Positions 1 to 22,304 of a stretch of 64,000 bases of DNA are shown here, piece by piece. Made by a program: the position numbers and the translations under genes. Origin of the DNA: Portunus trituberculatus. Its lineage: Eukaryota; Arthropoda; Malacostraca; Decapoda; Portunidae. The DNA lies in the NCBI RefSeq assembly GCF_017591435.1, contig NC_059294.1, forward strand, positions 19,138,475 through 19,202,474. The letters run 5' to 3'. Every line of letters starts with the position of its first letter. Positions within the stretch are counted from its first letter, which is position 1. The notes below the pieces were generated by a model, which saw only the letters and a list, made by a program, of their open reading frames with translations, searched no databases and had not been told where the DNA came from.

Positions 1-136
1 ACTGTACTATGATGCACTCTCGCTTTGCTTACTCTCAATGGAAGTTCAAATCAGTTATAATCAGTTCGCTTAACGAAGTTTCGCTTAACGAAGTGTTTTT
101 AGGAACGTAACCCCTTCGTTAAACGGGGGTTGCCTG
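1..136 (+). mobile_element. Right end of a TA-target pogo/Tigger-type element (family A)
   Basis: The sequence ends in GCGGGGGTTGCCTG-like terminal repeat (here ACGGGGGTTGCCTG) followed by TA. It matches the right ends of the copies at 21179-22224 and, inverted, 35691-36741. It also shares their subterminal GTTCGCTTAACGAAG motif. The left part is cut off by the window edge. Confidence 0.8.
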
Positions 137-396
137 TATATATATATACAGTGGAGACTCAATACTCGAACGTCTAAATAGTCGAACTTTTCAATAGTCA
201 AACGCAAAAGTTTGACTTAATACTCGAGAAAATATCTATTAGTCGAACGTCCATCCACATAGGTCTTTCCCTTCCCGCTGCCCCACATGCCCTGCTGGTC
301 CACCGCAGCCAATTTATCCTTCACTGTTGTAAGAATAACATTGTCCTGCGCTTTCTCTCTGCATTTTTTTTTTTTTTTTTCATTTAGAAGTGTACA

Positions 397-669
397 ATGG
401 CACCGAAGAGGCTTGTTAGTGGTGAGAATAAGCCTACAAGAAAGAATGAAGTGACAATCATCGAAAGGAAAAAGGAGATTATTGATAAATACGAGAAAGG
501 AGAAAGAATAACCAATCTTGCAGCTGAGTACTGTATGGCTAAATCTACAATAGGCACAATACTGAAGAAGAAAGAGCTCATTAAAAGAGTTCATGTGGCA
601 ATTGGTGTGAAAAGACAATTTAAGCGACCTGCTGCAGTGGAAGAAATGGAAAAATTGTTGATTGGATAA
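397..669 (+). pseudogene. Tigger-like transposase, CENP-B-type HTH fragment
   Basis: Ninety residues beginning MAPKRLVSGENK. A helix-turn-helix of the CENP-B/pogo type covers roughly residues 20-60 (RKKEIIDKYEKG..., AAEYCMAKSTIGTILKKKE). The frame stops at 667-669. The expected continuation, a Tc5-type HTH (WINQRQMAGDSLSE..., FKASKGWFVNFKKRT), follows at about 671-870 in a shifted frame. In a living element it would bind the inverted repeats. Here it is a broken remnant, with a close relative at 50925-51197. Confidence 0.85.
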
Positions 670-1226
670 ACCAAAGGCAGATGGCTGGTGATTCTTTGTC
701 AGAATGCATAATTTGTGCGAAGGCTAAGCTGCTGGATTGTGATCTTATTTCTGATACTACATCTGGCTCCAATGATGATTTTAAAGCAAGTAAAGGGTGG
801 TTTGTGAATTTCAAGAAAAGAACTGAAATTAATTCTGTTGTGAGGCACGGCGAGCCCCCAAGTCATGAGTAAACATGTGCTGTATGTCACTGTGTCACCA
901 ACTCCCACGATGGATGGTGGGAGCGACAGTGATTTCACAGTGTCCGATTCCGCCACCTTTCCCACGCCTTACTTCTACATCTCAGTTCTCTCGCCATGTT
1001 GTGGGAAGACAACTTTTGAAGAAGAATGGTATCAGAAGGGCTTTGGAATTAACAGTTTCTACAATAATAGAAAGCAAAGATAGTGATGTTCTGGGCTCTG
1101 ATACGGATAAAGGAGGTTCAACAACCGAAGGGGAGGACATTTCACCACCACCACCAGTAACTCGTATTGTATGTATTTTATATATGTTATTGCAAAAAAT
1201 ATACAAATTAGATCACTCTGTGAACA

Positions 1227-1231
<5 letters not shown>

Positions 1232-1279
<48 letters not shown>
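1232..1279 (+). repeat. (GA)n microsatellite inside family B transposon
   Basis: Uninterrupted GA dinucleotide run. The homologous position in the second family B copy (51757-51861) also carries a GA run, so the repeat was part of the element before it spread. Confidence 0.95.
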
Positions 1280-1282
<3 letters not shown>

Positions 1283-1818
1283 ACAAGGGGTCCGTTTTCT
1301 ATCGCTCTAGCCAATGCCACTGGACCCAATCGGACCCAAGGCCACGTACACTGATGGTACCACCTCATTCAACCTGTGATATTTTGGTAACCATAGCATC
1401 TAGAGACTTCTGGTTTTTTGCATTGCAAAGAGGAAGAGTTGCTTGTGGGCAGAACACCATTTGTTCTCACTCGTTTATTGAATTTTCAAGTGTAATCAGT
1501 ATGTGATTAAAGGGTATTTTGTGTGTTTCTCACCAAACCTCCTGAGTTAGCCCAACATTCCTGAGTTTTAGGGGTTAATTGTGATGAAACTGGCCTGTTT
1601 TGGAAAAAAAAAACTACCAAACATGATCTATATTATATAACAAAGGAAGAAAAATGTTTGCCAGGACACAAGCCCATGAAAGACAGGTTAACCCTGCTTC
1701 TGTGCGTCAATGCTAACGGTGACTGCAAAATTAAACCACTGCTTTTTTCTAAACTTGGGTTTGGTAATGGCTGGAATGAATTACGTACCTCATTTATAGG
1801 TATCAATAGTCAAACTTT

Positions 1819-2109
1819 TTAATACTCGAACGGCCATTTGGAACTAATTAAGTTCGAGTATTGAGTCTCCACTGTATATTTTTGCGTATCCACAACAACA
1901 GAAGTCTCTATTTCGCCATGGATGTTGGTCCTCAATTTGGAAAGAATAGTCACGTCTTTGGTCAGTTTTATAGCTTTTATGGTATCTTTCCGTTTCAATA
2001 TCGTACAGATCGTCGATGATGACCGATTGTACTGCTTTACGAGATCACTCACACGAACACCACGCTCATGTTTGTCAATTATCTCCTGCTTCATTTCAAT
2101 TGACATCAT
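1819..2109 (-). pseudogene. Tigger-like transposase N-terminus of a third element
   Basis: Minus-strand reading begins MMSIEMKQEIIDKHERGVRV and continues VSDLVKQYNRSSSTICTILKRK, a CENP-B-type HTH different from the family B sequence. The coding match covers about 1875-2109. The last residues read into the end of the neighbouring element. Only the first 80 or so residues of a transposase are present. Confidence 0.8.
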
Positions 2110-2442
2110 CTTTTTTTTTTCTCAGAGGACACCTTTCGATTTCCTTTTTTAGAACTCATGGTTAGGGTCACAAAAAAGCCACAAAAAGGAGATCAATGTG
2201 ATAAAAACAACACAACAGAAGAGCGCGGGATCAGGTCTGTATGGTGGGAAACACACGTCCTAACTGCTGGGACAAGCTAGCTGATGCTGGGCGGTCTCAA
2301 CCACTTGGCCACCTAGCGGGAGCATCTGGAAATTCTCATAACTGGATTTTCTCTCGCATGTCGGTCAAGATTTTTGCTCGAAAGACATCTCGTGTCTCAA
2401 ATTTCTTGTAAATAGAGTAGCTCGTATGTAGAGGGGCCACTG
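1877..2442 (-). mobile_element. Truncated Tigger-type element (family with CAGTGGCCCCTCTACATACG end)
   Basis: On the minus strand the element begins CAGTGGCCCCTCTACATACG at 2442, with TA next to it at 2443-2444. It runs through a typical Tigger 5' region (CTACTCTATTTACAAGAAAT...) into the transposase start. Its other end is not visible: the sequence is replaced at 1874 by the end of family B, and left of family B is family A. Either the family B insertion split it or it was truncated. Confidence 0.75.
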
Positions 2443-2449
2443 TATTTAG

Positions 2450-2875
2450 GGAATTTTATTCATACTACTCATTTTTCAACACTGCAATGTCATATCTCAT
2501 GCTTTCTTCTACAGTATTGGTATTTTCATGTTAATTGTTATCCTAATCTTCCTAACTGCATGCCTCCCCTCCTACCACAACTTCACTGCACAAGACTACT
2601 TTCTCTCACCCCTTTTTTGTCCATATTTCAAATGCCAAAATTAACCAGTATTCTCAATCATTCATACCTTTCTCTTGTGATCTTTTGGAACTCCCTGTCT
2701 GTTTCTGTATTTTTACATTCTTATAACTTAAACTTTTTCAAGAGGAAGGTTTTAAGATACTTATCCTTTGCCTTTTTACTTTTCTTTTTGGCAGTCTATT
2801 TAGGGAACTGGGATCTTTTGACGTTTTTGTTGCCCTTGCCCCGTGGCTCTCTTAAATAAAGAAAAAGAAGAGTGT
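2450..2875 (+). mobile_element. 3' end of a jockey-like LINE (family J)
   Basis: Translated pieces such as KLTSILNHSYLSLVIFWNSL and the tail DLLTFLLPLPRGSLK match the C-terminal end of the LINE seen at 17480-19735, 43150-43940 (minus) and 52870-54252. It ends in AAATAAAGAAAAAGAAG. It is 5'-truncated with frameshifts. Confidence 0.75.
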
Positions 2876-3137
2876 AAACTCTGAAGACTTAAATGGTACA
2901 CTGGTGTTTTCATTTTGTTTATCATCATTTACCCTCATCTCATCATTGATTTGTATTTAGGAGTATAAGATAGACAAGGGTTGCAGAGAAGTCTACTGTA
3001 GTATGGACAGTGGAAAGAAGAAAAGGTTTGACCCCCTGGGTTGAGTAGCCCTCTCAGGATAGATCAAAGAGAATAGGAATAAGATGATTTCACCAGACTC
3101 CAATTGCTTTATCTGATGCAGCATTTCACTGGTGCAG

Positions 3138-14500
<11,363 letters not shown>

Positions 14501-15045
14501 AAATTAAAATTTTTACTTTATAATTATGGTGAAATTTAGTTGACAGAAATTAGTACAATTTTATTTGTTGCATGCAACGACTTAACTTGGTCTCATGCCC
14601 ACATTCTTGAATCGTCTGACTACAGAGTAACTCTCATATTTATCTTTGCTGTATAACTCTCACATAATTTCTGACTATGATAAATTCTTTGATTACTTAA
14701 GGGAGGTGTCTAGTGGGAGGTCTAGCGGGCATGTGATGTCCAGTGGGTGTGAAATTTTAGTATGTTGTTTGTTGGTGCCTGTATATTAATTAGAATTTGT
14801 GAATTCAATGGAATTTGGGTGAAGCATTGGAGGAACTCAAACATAGACTTGATTTTTCAGCCAATCACTTAAAAAAATACTATAGAAACTTTGTTTACAT
14901 ATCTGCATTTTGTATTTATAAAATTTTATATTTTTTATTGTCTGAAAATCAGGTATTTTTCATCTTTAATTTTTGTATTTTATTTATTCCACTTCTTTTT
15001 AAATTTTCTTAAATTTTCTAAATACAAAAAATTGCTCTTTAGTTG
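14501..15045. other. Intergenic AT-rich sequence 3' of FTSJ1
   Basis: It probably includes the FTSJ1 3' UTR. No coding motif or transposon end was recognised before the Tc1-type element starts at 15048. Confidence 0.55.
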
Positions 15046-15420
15046 TACAGTCATAGTGGAAAGTTTGGCCCCAAAATTACAGGGCGCCCAAACTTTTCGC
15101 TAAACTCAAAACACAAAAAATACATAATCTGCGACCAAACTTTTCGCTATTTTTCAATGGTATGGTTTGTACCACTATTTAGCAGAGACAATATGCACGA
15201 CTTGGCAACTCTATTTAGTTACTCCCAGGCCCATGTGGTGTCATGTGCAAGCATATATCACATGGATTGCACGTTTTTTTGCGGTGGTCTTTGTCCTTTG
15301 CCTCATTACCTGAAATGGGAAGTGGTAAAGAGCTGGGAAGAGACACAGTTGTTGCTATTATAACCCTTTATAAGGAGGGCTATAATTGTAAAGATAAGCC
15401 ACTCATGTAGGAATAGGAGT

Positions 15421-16345
15421 GTGGCAAGTTCAAAAGTAGATCAAGAAATTTCGAGATGGGTAGGTGACACCATTCCTACCCCCAAGTCTCACTTTGGTTG
15501 GCCAAGAAAGATATCAAATCGTACTTCTAAGGTTATTAGGAGGCAGTTGAATAAAAATCCAGTACTCACAGCTAGAAAACTGAAGGAGAGTAATCCTTCA
15601 CTGCTTCAGGATGTGTCTGTAAGATGTATCTCTGATCATTTACTCAAAGATTTACAATATCATAGTTTTTGTGCCAAAGTTCTTCCCTTGCTAAGTGTGA
15701 AAAACATATGTGATTGCATAGCTTTTTATAAGAAATATAGAGATTGAGCCCTAGAAGATTGGGTGTGGAGTCTTGTGGAGTGACGAGTCAATGTTTGTGG
15801 TGTCATTGTCAGGCTGCAGATTCGTGTGTGTGAGGTGCCCCAGGGGGTCTGATCCCGATGACCCATGCTATACAGCTAAAGTGGTAAAGCATGCTCCAAG
15901 TGTTATGGTGTGGGGTTGTTTTGGGTTTGGTGGAGTTGGCACTTTAGTGTTTCTTGAAAAAAAATGAGTATAAATCAGCACAGTTATTTCGAGTTATTGT
16001 GTGATAACCTGCCTGAAAATTTTGAAAAGTGTAACGCTAGTTGGTTTATGTAAGACAGAGCTCCTGCTCACACAGCTTAGTCTGTTACCCAGTGGTTAGA
16101 GGACTGTGGTGTAAACTACTTCAAAAAGTGGCCTGGGAATTCACCAGACCTGAATCCCATACAGCACATGCGGCATATTAAAAACAGCTTGAAGATCGTG
16201 ATGCTTCGACTGTAGCAAAGCTAGAAATATAAATACAAGATGTTTGGTTTGATATTATTCCCAGTCATGTAGAAAAACTAGCAAGAAGCATCCCAGCATG
16301 TTTGGAGAAGGTCATCAAGCTTAAAGAAAAATCACTTTGCAAATA
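15421..16345 (+). pseudogene. Tc1-like transposase remnant
   Basis: The N-terminal DNA-binding part shows GWPRKISNRTSKVIRRQLNK and the LLQDVSVRCISDHLLKDLQY segment (15421-15747). After an in-frame stop, the catalytic domain resumes with WSDESMFVVS (first Asp) and HAPSVMVWGCFGFGGVG (15773-15967). Further decayed parts carry the QDRAPAH-like box (about 16050) and WPGNSPDLNPIQH (about 16131-16168) around the second and third acidic residues. Several stops and frameshifts make it inactive. Confidence 0.85.
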
Positions 16346-16377
16346 AGGTATATCATGTACCATTTAAATGTCTTTAA

Positions 16378-17118
16378 CCCGTAAAGTCCGACAGGCCTTA
16401 AATACGGCTGCATAGCACACTTCCGATAGTCCTTAAATGGGGCAGCTACTTTGAGCGCTAATAAAAACCGTGCTAGCATTGGTAGCGCTGCTATATTTGG
16501 TCATGACGTAGGCCTATGGTAGTACTGTCGGCTCCCAGGAAGCACACCGCTCTAGCCAGCTAGTCTCCCGCAAATTTCTGTGAGGTGCGTGAGCGTCGTG
16601 TCGCGGTGATAATTATTTACGTATTTACTTATTTAAGGAACTATTATTTACAACTATGGCTACTGGTGCTAAGAGGAAGCTAAAGTGTAGTGATAAAAGT
16701 GATAGACAAGGCGGGACAAGACGCAAAGTGCACAGGTTGGAGGTAGATCCCGACCCCGCTATTGTGACAACATCGTCACCCACGCTTGATAAAAACATAC
16801 GTAACTATAATCAGCCAATATGAGTGAAAACACGAAAAACATGTGAAAACACTTAAAAACATGAGCAGTGCCTTACATTATGTAAGAATACACATAAAAG
16901 CACCTCCCCCGAGTTGCCGCTACCACAATCTTCTCCAATTATCGGTTATTATTCTGAGACAACCATAGTGAGTAGAGCAATAAAAACTTGTAGGATGATG
17001 CATTGTCATGTCTACTAACAGCAGATTTTTTTCCAGAGTAATTTATAAGAGTTGATTTTTTTTATGATAATTGCGGTAATGGAAGGGTGCGAATTTTGCG
17101 GCCATCGGTCTTAGCGGG
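16378..17118. mobile_element. piggyBac-like non-autonomous element nested in the Tc1 element
   Basis: It is flanked by TTAA at 16374-16377 and 17119-17122. Its termini are CCCGTAAAGTCCGACAGG on the left and, inverted, CCCGCTAAGACCGATGG on the right. TTAA duplication and CCC-starting inverted ends are hallmarks of piggyBac. The interior has a short basic open stretch (MATGAKRKLKCSDKSDRQGG at about 16656) that could be a transposase N-terminus remnant. No catalytic domain is present. Confidence 0.82.
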
Positions 17119-18415
17119 TTAAATGTCTATTGTATTTAAAGGTCACAGTTGTTTACATCTTGCACCCAAACTTTCCACTATGACTGTACTTTTTCAAAAG
17201 TTTCTTTCTTGATATATTGTGTTTGTAGTAATTTCTAAGAACATCTGTTTGGCTTTTGAACAAAAGAGGAGAGAACAATATGATACGTACTAGCATGTCT
17301 TGTGTGTGGCAGTGTGGCTCAAAATGGCATCTGGGTGGGAAGGGATTTAATTTTACATAAATAAGCCTTGCTGTCTGGTAATTTAAGTTATCCTGGACAT
17401 CCTGAGTGAAAAAAACTTTTTTGTCCAATTTTGAAAATATTAATCAAAAAATACCACTAGACACCCCCATTAATTTCCAAAGTGGAGCACATCTTGACTT
17501 CATCCTTGAAGATTTCAGTGTTTATCAAAGCTGTGGTTTTCTTCTCCCTTCACTCACCATCCTGGTGAACTAGCCTTTAACTTTGCTATTCTCTATGACT
17601 TACAGCAACTGCTGCAACCAACACTTTACTCATATTCCTGACCATCTTGCAGATATGCCCAACATTCTTGATCATATCCTAACTTATAATCCTTTTGCTT
17701 ATGTTGTTACCCTATCTTCTCCATTGGTCTCCTCCAATCACAATCTCATATTTGTTTCTTGTCCTATAGTTCCAATCCCTCCACATGATCGCCCAAAGCA
17801 GAGGTGGCTCTGGTGATACCTTTGCTAGCTGATGGGGTATTCTAAGGAAGATATTATACTGATTTTCGATGGAATGAATACTGATTCCATGTCAAAAACC
17901 TGCCTCTGTGCTGAGTGCACAACAGAGGTGACACTGGTATGGAGGTATACATTTCTCACTTTTTTCTCTCAACCTAAATGTTTCTTGTGCTATGCATGAT
18001 ATAGAGGTGGCTTATGAAAGATACTTGATCCTTCCATCACCTAAATCTCATTCTGTTTATATTTCTGCCTGAAATCATCCCAAATCTTCCTACAATTTGA
18101 CTTCTTTTAGAGATAGAAGTTTCAAGACATTTGTCCCTGACTTTTGGCTAATTCTTTACCAATCTTTAAAGGAACTAACATTTCAAGTGGGCCTTTTTTG
18201 TAATCTTTTGTTGCCCTTGGCTGGTTTCCCTCTTAAAAAAAAATTCTAAAGCTGAACTCCTCGTCTTTCAAATGTTTGCTAAAGAGTTTTTTTATATATA
18301 TCCTCAACAGGAACATTCTTAAACATTTATCACTTCACAATCTTCTATCTAATAGCTAGTATGGTTTCTGTCAAGGCCACTCTACTGGTGATTTATTAGC
18401 TTCCCTTATTGAGTC

Positions 18416-18919
18416 TTGGTCATCCTTTTCAGGGATTTTGGTGAAACTTTTGCATTTGCCTTAGACATATCAATAACATATCAAAATGCTGTAATTTCCA
18501 AACTACCTTCCTATGGCTTCTGTTCTTCTCTCCGCAGCTTCATCTCATGTTTCCTTTCTGACTGTTCTATTGCTACTTTAGTAAATGGTCATTATTCTCC
18601 TAAATCTATTAACAGTTGTGTCCCTCAGGGTTCTATCCTATCACCTACTCTCTTCCTATTATTCATTAATTATCTTCTAAACCAAACTTCTTGTCTTATC
18701 AATTCTTATGCTGATGATACCACCCTACGCTTTTCCATGTCTTTTCAGAGACGACCAACCCTTCCAGAAGTAAACAGATCTTGCATGGAAGCAACAGAAT
18801 ATCTGATATCTAATCTCTCTAAAATTTCTGATTGGGAAAAAGCAAACTTAGTATTGTTCAATGCCTCAAAAACTCAATTCCTCTTTCTAACGACTCAACA
18901 CAATCTCCCAGACAATTAG
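18416..18919 (+). pseudogene. LINE family J reverse transcriptase fragment
   Basis: An open stretch of 167 residues carries RT palm motifs: SINSCVPQGSILSPTLFLLF (motif B region) and NSYADDTTLRFS (active site, Y-A-D-D), then SKISDWEKANLVLFNASKTQ. The upstream A-box Asp region is decayed (ALDISITYQNAV). Inactive. Confidence 0.85.
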
Positions 18920-19147
18920 CCCTTCTTCTTCAGTGACACTCAACTGTCTCCCTCTTTTACACTGAACATTCTTGGTCTGTCTTTTACTTATAATCTACAA
19001 ACTGGAAACTTCATATCTCATCTCCAGCTAAAACACCTTCTGTGAAGTTAGGTGTCCTGAGTTGTCTCTGCCAGTTTTTCTCAATTCTGTAACTGGTAAG
19101 TCTGTACAGGGACCTTACCTGTTTATGCATGGAATATGTCATATATA

Positions 19148-19150
<3 letters not shown>

Positions 19151-19188
<38 letters not shown>
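19151..19188. repeat. (TG)n microsatellite
   Basis: TG run of about 38 bp inside the LINE remnant. Confidence 0.93.
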
Positions 19189-19191
<3 letters not shown>

Positions 19192-20001
19192 TGCGTGCGT
19201 GCACGCGCTTTTTTGGGGGGGGACTCCACTCGTACAGCTCTTTTAGACCAGGTGGAATTAAAAGCTGTTTTATTAGCTCCACTGCACTAACTGACTGTTT
19301 TCAGCCTCTTTCTCATCACTACAATGTTGCATTCCTTACTATCTTCTACTGCTATTTTTATGCCAACTGCTCGCCTGATCTTACTAGCTGCATGCTTCCT
19401 TTCCCTCTACGGTGCCACTGTACAAGACCTTTCTTTCCTCCTTATTCTGTCCGCCTCTCTAATGCAAGAGTTAACCAGTACTCTCAATCATTAATCCCTT
19501 TCTCTGGCAAGATTTGGAACTCCCTACCAGCTTCTGTATTTCCACTTTTCTATGACTTTAACTCTTTTCAAGAGGGATGTTTCAAGACACTAATCCTTTG
19601 TTTTTGGTAAGCTCTTCTGACTGTATGGAGATCAGCACTTCAGTGGGCCTCTATTCTTTTTCTTAATACCTGTTTTTGTTGCCTTTGGTCAGTGCCCCTT
19701 CCTACACAAAGAAAAAAAAAAAAAAAAAATTCACTCAATGTTTTCATCATGTTGATGAGATGATGCTCTTTGCACATCACACATTTCAAATGTAATTACC
19801 TGCTCACATTTCAAGCATTTTATTGAAGTTTGTAGCTAATTTACATTTACAAAACTACCTCAGTAATTACAAAACTAAATTTGCAAGATTTATTAATGTG
19901 TTTAAACTGAAAATGACTGGGCTGAAAGACTGATGCCAAAGGTTTCTCTGCATAATTCAAAAAGATAATGAGCCTTGTCATCTTGACTTGGCCAGCTCTT
20001 T

Positions 20002-20086
<85 letters not shown>
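20002..20086. repeat. (TA)n microsatellite
   Basis: About 85 bp of TA that ends exactly at the first base of a TA-target transposon (20087). Confidence 0.95.
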
Positions 20087-20089
<3 letters not shown>

Positions 20090-21096
20090 TAAAACCTCAG
20101 CTCACGACCATAATTCATTCCTAAATCCTGTTCGTCACCCGATTTGTTCGTCCCCTGAATCAATTTTTCGCATAAGACTGTATTGAAATACCATTAATCC
20201 ATTCCAGACCCCACAAAAAATCATACTTTTGTCCATAAAACCCATTCAAAATAGACCTTTAATGTATGCATGACATGAACGAAATAATTATAGAAAGCCT
20301 AAATTGTTTTACTTACCTAAATGCTATCAAAGTGATCAGAAAATTAATAAAAAAGAAAAGGTTATTTACTTGAGAGACTGGACGTTGATGGCTTGATGGA
20401 ATGGAGGAGAGGAGGATGGGGAGGAAGACAGACAAGATCTGAGAAGACAGTCATGAGAGAGGACTTTGGATGTGTACAGCGTGCCAGAGATACACAACAG
20501 CTGTGTAGCGTCACAAGTCAGTGCCGCTATGTGGGGCCCCTTTTTGTTAACATCGGCGTGGGAAACATAGAAAGATTGCCAGTCTTCGTCTCTGCCTTGG
20601 AAGACCCTTGTCTGCTGGGGATTGACTTCCTAACACGTGTGGGAGCAAGTTTGGACTTCCAAGAAGGGAAGTTAAAGGTACGTGGCCAGGAAGTTCCATT
20701 GATCCTCGGAGGTGATGCTCAGTGTGAGAGGAGCGGGCAGTAGGGCGGTGTTCCTTGCCAGGCGAGCGAGGAAACAGCTGCGATGGATGTGCCACAATCT
20801 GCAGTACCTGGACATGGCCAGGATGATGTTGACAGCAACATTGAGAGCCACCAGATTATATGTTATGTAATATTTTTCGTATGTTCCTGTTTCTATTTTC
20901 TTTTGTGCATATATTTTGTTTGGTTGTTGTGTGATAGCCAGATTGGCGATCACACAAACGGTTCGCCTGCTGCGAGCCGTTTAACCATGTTCGTCCTCCG
21001 AAATATCGTCCGTCTCTTGGCTTGATATATTAACAAATTTTTTGGTCGTCTCCCGAATTGTTCGTCCTTAGAGATGTTCGTCAAGCAAGGTTTTAC

Positions 21097-21098
<2 letters not shown>
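20087..21098 (+). mobile_element. pogo-like non-autonomous element carrying a retropepsin fragment (family C, copy 1)
   Basis: Ends are CAGTAAAACCTCAGCTCACG at 20087 and an inverted AAGCAAGGTTTTACTG at 21098. TA lies on the left and a mutated TG on the right. No transposase is seen. The interior holds a retropepsin-like fragment on the + strand. The second copy at 22305-23406 lies inverted, 1.2 kb away. Confidence 0.85.
20393..20743 (+). pseudogene. Retropepsin-like (gypsy-type aspartic protease) fragment inside family C element
   Basis: An open stretch of 116 residues. LFVNIGVGNIERLPVFVSAL and DPCLLGIDFLTRVGASLDFQ match the C-terminal half of gypsy-type retropepsins, where (C/Y)LLG(x)D(F/Y)L is conserved. 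The catalytic D-T/S-G triad segment is not visible, so it cannot be an active protease. The frame then runs on into VRGQEVPLILGG. It appears to be captured retroelement sequence (inference), since the element's ends belong to a DNA transposon. Confidence 0.7.

Positions 21099-21178
<80 letters not shown>
21099..21178. repeat. (TG)n/(TA)n junction tract
   Basis: TG repeats turn into about 70 bp of TA. The tract is the only sequence between two TA-target elements. Confidence 0.93.
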
Positions 21179-21181
<3 letters not shown>

Positions 21182-22221
21182 GCAACCCCCGTTTAACAAA
21201 GGTTCACACAACGAAATTTCGCTACAACGAAGGTTTCGTTTTACTACCATCTGCTCGTTTAACGAACATCAAACTCGCTTTAACGAAGTTTTATCCAGGT
21301 AATTTTTTTCCAAATTTGAAAGCCCCACCATATCATGCAAGCTGACAGGCTTTTGAATACACCAGGAGCTGCTGGTACTAAGGCCTGCCTCAGGAGAAAT
21401 CCTGAGACACCTGTAGAATAAAGATCAAGATCAAGCCTCTCGTGGACAACACAGGTGCTACCGATACAAAGGCCTGACTCAGAAGAAATTCTGCGTCACC
21501 TGTAGCATCAAGATCAAGATCATGCGCACCACTCACTCCCCAGTCAAAACATAACAGCGTCACCAGCAGCTCTTCTTCCCTAGTTCAACTTACCACCAAA
21601 ACGCTCTGCAATGTGGCCTAACGTTCCTAAGAAGACCAGGAAGTGTCTTACTCTCGAAGTGAAGCTGGGTATTATTCACAGACAAGAGAGAGGCCAGAAA
21701 ACTAATAACATTGCTTGCCACCATCTTGACTCCATCAGCAAGTCAGCAGACTCTATTAAGAAGGCTGGTGAGACCACATCTTCCTTGAAAGCTAAAAGAA
21801 CCACCTGAACTCGTGACTCTACAATGGATAAAATGGAAAGCCTTGTGGAAATGTGGTACATAAGTTTTGTATGCGGTACCATGATGCGCACTTTGTTTAC
21901 ATTCCACAGGTTGCTGGTTAGTGTATTTCCTGTTTCACTCTCCCTCCCTTCATAAAGTTAAAATCATCAACATTATAAAGTTACGTACATGCATACATTA
22001 GTTGTACATTATAATGACTTAAATTAAGCTACCTAAATGTTTAACTTCATAATTTTTACTTTCATTAAACCTTTTACTGTACTATGATGCACTCTCGCTT
22101 TGCTTACTCTCAATGGAAGTTCAAATCAGGGGTTAAACTTGTTATAATCGGTTCACTTAACGAAGTTTCGCTTAACGAAGTGTTTTTTAGGAACGTAACC
22201 CCTTCATTAAGCGGGGGTTGC

Positions 22222-22224
<3 letters not shown>
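21179..22224 (+). mobile_element. TA-target pogo/Tigger-type element (family A), complete copy
   Basis: Ends are CAGGCAACCCCCGTTTAAC at 21179 and the inverted GCGGGGGTTGCCTG at 22224, flanked by TA tracts. It is 1046 bp. It contains an N-terminal transposase fragment (21611-21808) and a tandem pair of about 75-bp units (near 21370-21430 and 21450-21520) sharing AAGATCAAGATCA. It lacks a catalytic domain. An inverted copy sits at 35691-36741 and a partial copy at 1-136. Confidence 0.87.
21611..21808 (+). pseudogene. CENP-B-type HTH transposase fragment of family A element
   Basis: Sixty-five residues starting MWPNVPKKTRKCLTLEVKLG and including IIHRQERGQKTNNIACHH and KKAGETTSSLKAKRTT. The helix-turn-helix is typical of Tigger/jerky-type transposases. 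The frame ends before any DDE domain, so only DNA binding could have been encoded. Confidence 0.75.

Positions 22225-22304
<80 letters not shown>
22225..22304. repeat. (TA)n microsatellite
   Basis: TA run of about 76 bp with a short CATA end, filling the whole gap between the family A element and the second family C copy. Confidence 0.95.

Larger units (their letters stand above)
149..1874 (+). mobile_element. pogo/Tigger-type DNA transposon, family B copy 1, degenerate
   Basis: Terminal inverted repeats start CAGTGGAGACTCAATACTCG at 149 and end with its reverse complement at 1874. TA flanks both ends (147-148, 1875-1876), as expected for the Tc1/mariner/pogo superfamily. Inside are a transposase N-terminus (397-669), a Tc5-type DNA-binding segment (about 665-870), a 340-bp stretch that does not look like transposase, a (GA)n tract, and a decayed DDE part near 1570-1800 (the 'DETGLFW'-type motif is visible as NETGLFW). 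Frameshifts and stops make it non-autonomous. Confidence 0.88.
15048..17186 (+). mobile_element. Tc1-like DNA transposon, degenerate and interrupted
   Basis: Ends are CAGTCATAGTGGAAAGTTTG at 15048 and the inverted CAAACTTTCCACTATGACTG at 17186. TA flanks both sides (15046-15047, 17187-17188). Tc1 transposase pieces lie between. A 741-bp piggyBac-like element sits at 16378-17118; without it the element is about 1.4 kb, a normal Tc1 size. Confidence 0.9.
17480..19735 (+). mobile_element. jockey-like LINE (family J), rearranged remnant
   Basis: The order is jumbled: an endonuclease C-terminal part (DHLADMPNILDHILTYNPFA at about 17640), a 3'-end piece ending near 18240, then the RT region, and finally the true 3' end with QEGCFKTLILCF and a poly-A-like tail at 19710-19730. 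It carries a (TG)n tract at 19151-19188. Many stops are present. Relatives lie at 2450, 43150 (minus) and 52870. Confidence 0.75.

Noticed and set aside
2560..2859. Small membrane protein gene
   Set aside because: The reading matches the 3' end of LINE family J, seen in three other places in the window.
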